From NCBI GenBank assembly GCA_903882765.1, contig CAIRYE010000274.1:1-5519 (forward strand): a stretch of DNA of 5,519 nucleotides, read 5' to 3'. The notes beneath the pieces are model-generated. The model was not told the origin of the DNA. It saw only the letters and a program-made list of their open reading frames with translations, and did not search any database. The translations under genes and the position numbers were made by a program. The stretch comes from an uncultured Anaerolineae bacterium. Lineage in GTDB: Bacteria > Chloroflexota > Anaerolineae > Anaerolineales > Villigracilaceae. Below are positions 1 to 4,643 of this stretch, piece by piece (the first letter of the stretch is position 1; the number at the start of each line of letters is the position of its first letter).

Positions 1-1
1 C

Positions 2-844
2 GATATGTTGAAGGCCACCCGCCCTACCGCCGTAAACCTGGAATGGGGCGTTGACCGCACTTTGGAAGCGATGAAAAAAAACAGCGCTGACCCGGTTGGA
101 GCGGCCCTTGCCATGGCCACCGAGATCGCTGACGAAGATGCAGAGTATTGCCGCCGCATCGGCCAGCACGGTGTTGAGATCATCGAAGAGATCTATAAAA
201 AGAATGGCGGAAAGACCGTCAATATCCTTACACATTGCAACGCTGGCTGGTTAGCTTTCGTTGATTATGGCACCGCTACAGCGCCTATCTATGCCGCTCA
301 GGAACGGGGAATCCCGATCCATGTGTGGGTAGATGAAACTCGACCCCGCAACCAAGGTGCCCGACTCACCGCTTACGAACTCGGTCAGCAAGGTGTTAAG
401 CACACCATCATCGCTGATAATGTTGGCGGCCACCTGATGCAGCATGGCATGGTGGATATGGTCATCACCGGCGCGGACCGCGTTACCCATACCGGCGACG
501 CAGCCAACAAGATCGGCACCTACCTTAAAGCCCTTGCCGCAAAAGATAACAATGTTCCTTTCTATGTAGCGTTACCGTCTTCCACTTTCGATTGGGTAAT
601 GACTGATGGAGTGAAGCAGATCCCGGTGGAAGAACGCGGTGGAGAAGAAGTGATTTGGATGGAAGGCTGGACCCCCGAGGGCGTGAAGAGCGTTCGCATT
701 ACGCCTGCCGAAAGCCCTGCCGCCAATTATGGGTTCGATGTAACTCCCGCTCGCTTGATCAAAGGTCTTATTACTGAACGGGGCATTTGTGAAGCCTCGA
801 AAGATGGTGTTTACAAGTTGTATCCCGAAAAGAAGCCCAACTAA
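2..844 (+). CDS. mtnA: S-methyl-5-thioribose-1-phosphate / 5-deoxyribose-1-phosphate isomerase (MtnA family), 5'-truncated by window
   Basis: Cytosolic aldose-ketose isomerase that converts 5-methylthioribose-1-P (and, in many family members, 5-deoxyribose-1-P) to the ribulose-1-P. The family signature TRPTAVNL opens the visible part. ILTHCNAG carries the catalytic Cys (residue 78 counted from the ATG at position 5), followed by VDETRPRNQGARLT, then ITGADRV with the catalytic Asp (158), then NKIGTY and FYVALPSSTFD. The C-terminus has IPVEER and NYGFDVTPARL-GLITERG. Visible length is about 280 residues against a usual 340-370, so roughly 60-80 N-terminal residues lie upstream; the ATG at position 5 is internal. 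The gene ends in tandem TAA TAA (842-847). From memory, the C-terminal SPAANYGFDVTPARL pattern is common in MtnA proteins found beside class II aldolases in DHAP-shunt operons. Archaeal ribose-1,5-bisphosphate isomerases and eIF2B-like proteins are related but lack this motif set. Family assignment is very secure; the choice between methylthio and deoxy substrate is not. Confidence 0.95.
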   Translation, partial: DMLKATRPTAVNLEWGVDRTLEAMKKNSADPVGAALAMATEIADEDAEYCRRIGQHGVEIIEEIYKKNGGKTVNILTHCNAGWLAFVDYGTATAPIYAAQERGIPIHVWVDETRPRNQGARLTAYELGQQGVKHTIIADNVGGHLMQHGMVDMVITGADRVTHTGDAANKIGTYLKALAAKDNNVPFYVALPSSTFDWVMTDGVKQIPVEERGGEEVIWMEGWTPEGVKSVRITPAESPAANYGFDVTPARLIKGLITERGICEASKDGVYKLYPEKKPN

Positions 845-861
845 TAAAGGAGCAAGTAAAA

Positions 862-1074
862 ATGAATACCGAAGAAATGATCGAGTACAAGAAACGCGAA
901 TATTGCAATGCCCTGCCCTGCAAAGTTCAGGTTTTGCTTAACCAACAAAAAGAAGGTTCTGAAGGTTATGAGCAGGTTCGCTCTATCTGCAAAACCAACT
1001 GCATCCACACCACCCACGAGTTCCACTCTTGGCTGATCGAAAAGGGTTACCTTGTTATTCGGCCAGCAGCCTAA
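862..1074 (+). CDS. Small protein with two cysteine pairs, function unknown (70 aa)
   Basis: I do not recognise this family. The ATG has a good ribosome binding site (AAGGAG, 847-852) nine bases upstream and lies 17 bases after the mtnA stop, so it is probably a real operon gene. The soluble 70-residue product has four cysteines in two pairs, C15-x4-C20 and C43-x3-C47. Between them is a polar, probably helical stretch (about 21-42). The C-terminus runs from HTTHEFHSWL into GYLVIRP. There is no signal peptide or membrane segment. The four-Cys layout could bind zinc or an iron-sulfur cluster, or form disulfides; histidines at 49, 52 and 55 beside the second pair could also act as ligands. A role as a small accessory subunit or metal-binding regulator of the flanking enzymes is only a guess. 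The gene is followed by the longest gap in the window (68 bases). Confidence 0.8.
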   Translation: MNTEEMIEYKKREYCNALPCKVQVLLNQQKEGSEGYEQVRSICKTNCIHTTHEFHSWLIEKGYLVIRPAA

Positions 1075-1126
1075 CCAAATTTATCCATTCGCTACCAACC
1101 CTAACCGGTAACGAAATATTCACCTT

Positions 1127-1134
1127 AGAAGGAG
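1127..1134 (+). promoter_or_regulatory. Ribosome binding site that sets the LsrF-family start
   Basis: AGAAGGAG lies eight bases before the ATG at 1143. It is one of the strongest Shine-Dalgarno matches in the window and supports this ATG over the in-frame TTG at 1029, which would overlap the upstream small gene. The 1075-1142 gap around it holds only a short ACCGGT palindrome; I see no stable hairpin with a T-run and no clear promoter boxes. Confidence 0.8.
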
Positions 1135-1142
1135 TAACACTT

Positions 1143-1934
1143 ATGGACTGGGGACTGGAAAACCGTCTTTCCAAAACGATCAAACCTGACGGCAAATGTT
1201 TTTATCTTGCTTTGGACCATGGTTATTTTCATGGACCTACCGCTGGCCTTGAAAACCCTGGCTTAACCGCCGCGCCAGTTTTAGATTACGTTGATGCTGT
1301 GTTCGTACCCCGTGGTTCCCTGCGCGCCACTTTTGACCCAAAAATGGAAACCCCTGTGATCTTGCGCGTATCTGGTGGTAACTCACTGGACCGCGAGGAC
1401 ATTACTGACGAAGAAGTGACCGTGGCGATTCGAGATGTCATTCGATTGAATGCCGCCGCTGTTGGTATCTCGGTTTATGTTGGTTCTGAAAACGAACACA
1501 AGACCATTATGGCTCTTTCCAAACTTGTTGATGACTGCCTCGATTACGGCATCCCTGTGATGGCTGTAACCGCCGTTGGCCGTGAAGAAGAAAAGAAAAC
1601 CGCCAAGTACCTTGGTTTAGCCTGCCGTATTTTAGCTGAACAAGGCGCCCACGTAGTAAAGACCTATTATTGTGATGATTTCGAAAAAGTTACCCGCGGC
1701 TGCCCCGTCCCCGTTGTTATTGCCGGCGGACCACGCACCGAAAATGACCTCGAAGTTCTCGAGTTTGTGTACAACGGTATGCAAGCCGGCGCCATTGGTG
1801 TAAACCTTGGCCGCAATATTTGGAAGAACGATTCTCCTATCGGTATGGCTCGCGCTTTACAGGCTGTCATCCATGAGAACGCCACACCAAAAGAAGGTTA
1901 TGAGATCTACAACACCATTAAGAACGCCAAGTAA
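1143..1934 (+). CDS. lsrF: LsrF-family class I aldolase/thiolase (3-hydroxy-5-phosphonooxypentane-2,4-dione thiolase-like)
   Basis: 263-residue TIM-barrel protein of the DeoC/FbaB/LsrF group. E. coli LsrF transfers the acetyl group of 3-hydroxy-5-phosphonooxypentane-2,4-dione to CoA, giving acetyl-CoA and DHAP, as the last step of autoinducer-2 breakdown. Motifs that line up with LsrF as I remember it: MDWGLENRLS (1-10); LALDHGYFHGPTAGLE (22-37); PVILRVSGGNS (71-81); YVGSENEH (112-119); VVKTYY with the Schiff-base Lys K173 (K203 in E. coli); GCPVPVVIAGG (187-196); GVNLGRNIW (219-227), the phosphate-binding end of the barrel; and a C-terminal VIHENATPKEGYE. E. coli LsrF is about 290 residues; the difference is mostly an N-terminal leader. 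No LsrG, LsrK or Lsr transporter gene is visible, so the substrate may come from the neighbouring MtnA and SDR rather than from autoinducer-2. Related archaeal enzymes (ADH synthase, fructose-bisphosphate aldolase) are less similar in these motifs. Family is secure, substrate inferred. Confidence 0.88.
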   Translation: MDWGLENRLSKTIKPDGKCFYLALDHGYFHGPTAGLENPGLTAAPVLDYVDAVFVPRGSLRATFDPKMETPVILRVSGGNSLDREDITDEEVTVAIRDVIRLNAAAVGISVYVGSENEHKTIMALSKLVDDCLDYGIPVMAVTAVGREEEKKTAKYLGLACRILAEQGAHVVKTYYCDDFEKVTRGCPVPVVIAGGPRTENDLEVLEFVYNGMQAGAIGVNLGRNIWKNDSPIGMARALQAVIHENATPKEGYEIYNTIKNAK

Positions 1935-1953
1935 AAAAATTTAGGAGAATACC

Positions 1954-2910
1954 ATGACCGACCACGTACTTACCGAAACTGAACGTATTTCCTTTGCCGA
2001 ACTCCGCCAAGAAATATCTAAGGCTTTAGGTCGGTCTGTATTGATCCGTTCCGGGGTGCCTGCCTCAGGCACCCCTATCTCCGCTGATGGCTCGAAACTG
2101 TTAGCGGATCGAGGGCAAACCGCCTATGTGCCCACTATTGCCAGCACCGGGGAATTTAACGGTGAAGTAGCATTGGTAACTGGCGGAGCATCTGGCATTG
2201 GCAAAGCGATCGTTGAAAGCTTACTAAACCGCGGCGCTTCCGTTATTAATATGGATATTAACCCCGCAGTCGTTACCGTTTTTGACCATACTAATTATTT
2301 AGGTCTCCAAGTGGATCTGACCGATGAAGACGCCCTCGACTTAGCGTTTTCAAAGGGTATCCAACACTTTGGCGGTCTTGATATGCTGGTGCTGAATGCC
2401 GGTATCTTTCCCCCCGGCATTCGCATCGAATCTCTTAGCATCAAAGATTGGAAGAAGGTTATGTCCATCAACCTTGACCCCAATCTCTCGGTTATGACCA
2501 AAGCACATCCTTTCCTCAAAAGATCCCCCCGCTACGGCAGGGTTGTTGTAAACGCATCCAAGAACGTATTAGCACCCGGCGCAGGCGCCGCGGCGTACTC
2601 CTCCTCCAAAGCAGCGGTAACACAACTTGCGCGCGTTGCCGCTCTGGAGTGGGCTAAAGATGGTATTCGTATCAATATCGTCCATCCTGATCAGGTCTTT
2701 GATACTGGCATTTGGACCGCCGAGGTTCTGGCTGCCCGCGCTGCCCATTATGGGATGAGCATTGAGCAATACAAACGCCGCAACCTTCTTGGCGTTGAGA
2801 TCAACAGTAAATACGTTGGCGAGTTTGTTGCCAATATGCTTGGCCCAATGTTCGAATTCATCACCGGCGCTCAAATTCCGATCGATGGCGGTAGCGATAG
2901 AGTGATCTAA
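1954..2910 (+). CDS. NAD-dependent short-chain dehydrogenase with N-terminal extension, related to the dehydrogenase half of bifunctional rhamnulose-1-P aldolase/dehydrogenases
   Basis: 318-residue oxidoreductase with a complete classical SDR core from about residue 70. It has the cofactor loop TGGASGIG (76-83); acidic D101 at the end of the second strand (MDIN), which favours NAD over NADP; DLTD (121-124); LNAG (147-150); and the catalytic set N173, S202, Y215, K219 (YSSSK). The C-terminal part, with HPDQVFDTGIW, AAHYGMS and YKRRNLLGVEI, then GAQIPIDGG, resembles the SDR domain fused to class II aldolases in bifunctional sugar-phosphate enzymes that oxidise lactaldehyde. Here the aldolase is a separate gene just downstream. 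Residues 1-67 precede the Rossmann fold and match no domain I know. The start has AGGAG (1943-1947), 19 bases after lsrF. In this context it could oxidise the C4 hydroxyl of a 5-deoxypentulose phosphate to feed LsrF, or process the aldehyde made by the neighbouring aldolase. Fold and cofactor class are secure; substrate is inferred. Confidence 0.88.
   Translation: MTDHVLTETERISFAELRQEISKALGRSVLIRSGVPASGTPISADGSKLLADRGQTAYVPTIASTGEFNGEVALVTGGASGIGKAIVESLLNRGASVINMDINPAVVTVFDHTNYLGLQVDLTDEDALDLAFSKGIQHFGGLDMLVLNAGIFPPGIRIESLSIKDWKKVMSINLDPNLSVMTKAHPFLKRSPRYGRVVVNASKNVLAPGAGAAAYSSSKAAVTQLARVAALEWAKDGIRINIVHPDQVFDTGIWTAEVLAARAAHYGMSIEQYKRRNLLGVEINSKYVGEFVANMLGPMFEFITGAQIPIDGGSDRVI
2053..2075. repeat. 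Perfect 10-bp GC-rich inverted repeat inside the SDR coding sequence
   Basis: Arms GGGGTGCCTG and CAGGCACCCC are exact reverse complements around a 3-base loop (CCT). The repeat encodes about residues 34-41 of the SDR N-terminal extension, some 100 bases after the start codon. No T-run follows, so it is not a standard intrinsic terminator. It could be an mRNA hairpin that slows translation or protects a cleavage product, or a dispersed palindromic element that inserted in the extension. Confidence 0.75.
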
Positions 2911-2912
2911 GC

Positions 2913-3677
2913 ATGGACCAAAGCAAAGAATCTATCCTACAAAAATTAGTTGAAATGAGCGTAAGTATTGGTGAAACCGCCAAGGATCTGGTGATCCTTG
3001 GCGATGGCAATACCTCCGCTTATATTTCAAATGAATCCTTTTACGTAAAAGCGAGCGGTTCCCAACTCAATAATATTGGCGCTGATGGCTTTACCGAGGT
3101 GTTTTTCAAACCAGTGCTGGATATTCTCAAAAGGGAAAGCATCTCTGATGCCGAACTAAAGAGTGAATTTGCTAACGCTCGGGTTGATCCCGCGGGCAAG
3201 CATCCTTCCATTGAAACGGTTTTCCACGCCATCGCGCTTAGCGATTGTGATGCTAAATTTGTAGCCCATACCCACCCGATCTCGATCAATTCCATTATGT
3301 GCTCAATGGATGCCCGCAAAGCGTTATCTGGGCACCTTTTCTCGGAATCAGCCTTGTATTTAGGGCCAGAGCCGATCATTATCGATTACGCCGATCCTGG
3401 GCTGCCTATCGCCAGGTCTTTGATCTATGAGATCAAAAAGTACCAACAAAAATGGGGCCAACAACCCCGTGTTTTCTATTTAATGAACCATGGAATGGTA
3501 GCCTTAGGCCAATCGGCAAAAGAGGCTGAAAACATAACCGCCATGGCTGTAAAATCCGCCCGCATTTTATTGGGCACCTATCAAATGGGTGGGCCACGTT
3601 TTATTTCGGAAGAAGATGTAAAGCGGATCGTCACCCGGCCAGATGAAGAGTTTCGGCGAAAACTGGCGAATAAATAA
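2913..3677 (+). CDS. Class II (zinc) aldolase, fuculose/rhamnulose-phosphate aldolase family
   Basis: 254-residue cytosolic zinc aldolase that should cleave a ketose-1-phosphate into DHAP and an aldehyde. Visible motifs: GDGNTS (30-35), the phosphate-binding GNxS loop; KASGSQL (46-52); HPSIET (97-102) with catalytic Glu E101; HTHP (119-122) giving zinc ligands H119 and H121; and MNHG (191-194) giving H193 as third ligand. The E-to-first-His spacing of 18 is close to that in FucA. Length is slightly above that of FucA (about 215) and far shorter than the aldolase domain of fused aldolase-SDR proteins. Next to MtnA the likely substrate is 5-deoxyribulose-1-P or 5-methylthioribulose-1-P, giving DHAP plus acetaldehyde or (methylthio)acetaldehyde, as in the DHAP shunt. 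The ATG sits 2 bases after the SDR stop with only a weak upstream purine run, so translation is probably coupled to the SDR gene. A rhamnulose- or fuculose-phosphate role cannot be excluded. Confidence 0.88.
   Translation: MDQSKESILQKLVEMSVSIGETAKDLVILGDGNTSAYISNESFYVKASGSQLNNIGADGFTEVFFKPVLDILKRESISDAELKSEFANARVDPAGKHPSIETVFHAIALSDCDAKFVAHTHPISINSIMCSMDARKALSGHLFSESALYLGPEPIIIDYADPGLPIARSLIYEIKKYQQKWGQQPRVFYLMNHGMVALGQSAKEAENITAMAVKSARILLGTYQMGGPRFISEEDVKRIVTRPDEEFRRKLANK
2978..3003. repeat. Perfect 11-bp inverted repeat near the start of the aldolase gene
   Basis: Arms CGCCAAGGATC (2978-2988) and GATCCTTGGCG (2993-3003) are exact reverse complements with a 4-base loop TGGT. The hairpin begins 65 bases after the aldolase ATG and encodes residues 22-31, running into the conserved GDGN motif. 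There is no T-run after it. A stable RNA hairpin this early could affect ribosome transit or mRNA stability; coincidence from codon choice is possible. Confidence 0.75.
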
Positions 3678-3687
3678 TCATCAAAAT

Positions 3688-3692
3688 CGGAG
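3688..3692 (+). promoter_or_regulatory. Ribosome binding site that sets the transketolase N-subunit start
   Basis: CGGAG lies seven bases before the ATG at 3700. It supports this start over an in-frame ATG at 3643 that would overlap the aldolase gene by 35 bases and add 19 residues without family resemblance. Confidence 0.65.
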
Positions 3693-3699
3693 TTGCAAA

Positions 3700-4641
3700 A
3701 TGCAAAGTAACCTAAATCCCGAACAATGGCAAAGCGACGTACAGCGTGTCGCCGATTCTATTCGTTTAAGGGTGTTAGACCATGTCCTTAGGCACAAAGG
3801 CGGATATATGAGCCAAGCGTGCTCCTCCGCTGAAACACTGGCAACTCTCTATATGCGCATAATGAAGCTTGGCGAATCGGAAAGCCCGATGATCCCGCCT
3901 CCTTTCGCTGGTGTTCCTTCCAAAGATAACCCGAACTATTTTACAGGCGCGGGCTACAACGGCGCCAAAGCCCCTCACCTCGACCGTTTCATTTTTTCGC
4001 CGGCTCATTACGCGTTGGTGTTATACGCCTTGCTCATCGAAACCGATAGAATGTCGGAAGAAGGTCTGGCGCAATTTAATCAGGATGGCAGCACTGTTGA
4101 AATGATCGGCGCTGAGCACTCTCCTGGCTGCGAAGTGACCTCTGGCTCACTGGCTCAAACACTTAGCCAAGCCGCGGGCATCGCGCTGGCACGTAAAATG
4201 CGCGGTGATAGCGGAAAAGTTTTTGTGTTTATGTCTGATGGTGAGTTTCAAGAAGGACAAACCTGGGAAGCTTTTCAGGTGATGAACCATTACAAGCTGG
4301 ATAATATGGCTGTTTATGTGGATGTAAATGGCCAACAAGTTGATGGCCGCACCGAAGATGTGATGAACATGGGTGACCTGCAAAAGAAGCTGGAAGCCTT
4401 TCGTATGCGCGTTTACACCGTGGATGGCCACGACATTGCGGCACTTGCCGCCCCGGCGGAAATGCCTGATTATGGCCGCCCATTGGTGGTTCTTTCCAAA
4501 ACTGACCCGACTCACGGATTACCCCGTTTGAAAGAACGAGCCCCAAAATTACATTATCTGCGCTTCACCTCTGATGAAGAACAAGCTATGTACGAGAAAG
4601 ACTTCAAAGAGATGACCGCAAAATTTAAGAGGAAAGCCTGA
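3700..4641 (+). CDS. Split transketolase, N-terminal (thiamine diphosphate-binding) subunit, non-canonical
   Basis: 313-residue N-terminal half of a two-gene transketolase. With its partner it should move a ketol (two-carbon) unit between sugars using thiamine diphosphate and Mg. Visible motifs: SPAHYALVLYAL (100-111), whose H103 corresponds to one of the conserved active-site histidines; TSGSLAQTLSQAAG (147-160), the counterpart of the usual TGPLGQG loop; SDGEFQEGQTWEA (179-191) and N210, where D180 and N210 have the spacing of the metal ligands in the GDG...N motif; and VDGHD. Oddities: the near-invariant GHPG of transketolases reads GYMS around residues 35-38, so the catalytic His (H30 in yeast, from memory) appears to be Tyr; LGQG is LAQT; and the usual KGKG after the VDGHD region is replaced by DPTHG. 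It is somewhat longer than typical split N-subunits (about 270-285). The gap to the aldolase is 22 bases, and the C-subunit follows after 2 bases. Family sure; substrate unknown. Confidence 0.9.
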   Translation: MQSNLNPEQWQSDVQRVADSIRLRVLDHVLRHKGGYMSQACSSAETLATLYMRIMKLGESESPMIPPPFAGVPSKDNPNYFTGAGYNGAKAPHLDRFIFSPAHYALVLYALLIETDRMSEEGLAQFNQDGSTVEMIGAEHSPGCEVTSGSLAQTLSQAAGIALARKMRGDSGKVFVFMSDGEFQEGQTWEAFQVMNHYKLDNMAVYVDVNGQQVDGRTEDVMNMGDLQKKLEAFRMRVYTVDGHDIAALAAPAEMPDYGRPLVVLSKTDPTHGLPRLKERAPKLHYLRFTSDEEQAMYEKDFKEMTAKFKRKA

Positions 4642-4643
4642 TC

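Noticed and set aside
1029..1142. In-frame TTG start giving a longer (301-residue) LsrF protein
   Set aside because: It would overlap the small upstream gene by 46 bases and lacks a good ribosome binding site, whereas the ATG at 1143 has AGAAGGAG at ideal spacing.
1075..1142. Terminator or internal promoter in the 68-base gap before lsrF
   Set aside because: Only a six-base ACCGGT palindrome, no stable stem with a T-run and no well-spaced -35/-10 pair.
3643..3699. ATG at 3643 as start of the transketolase N-subunit
   Set aside because: It lies inside the aldolase gene, adds residues unlike the family, and the ATG at 3700 has its own ribosome binding site.
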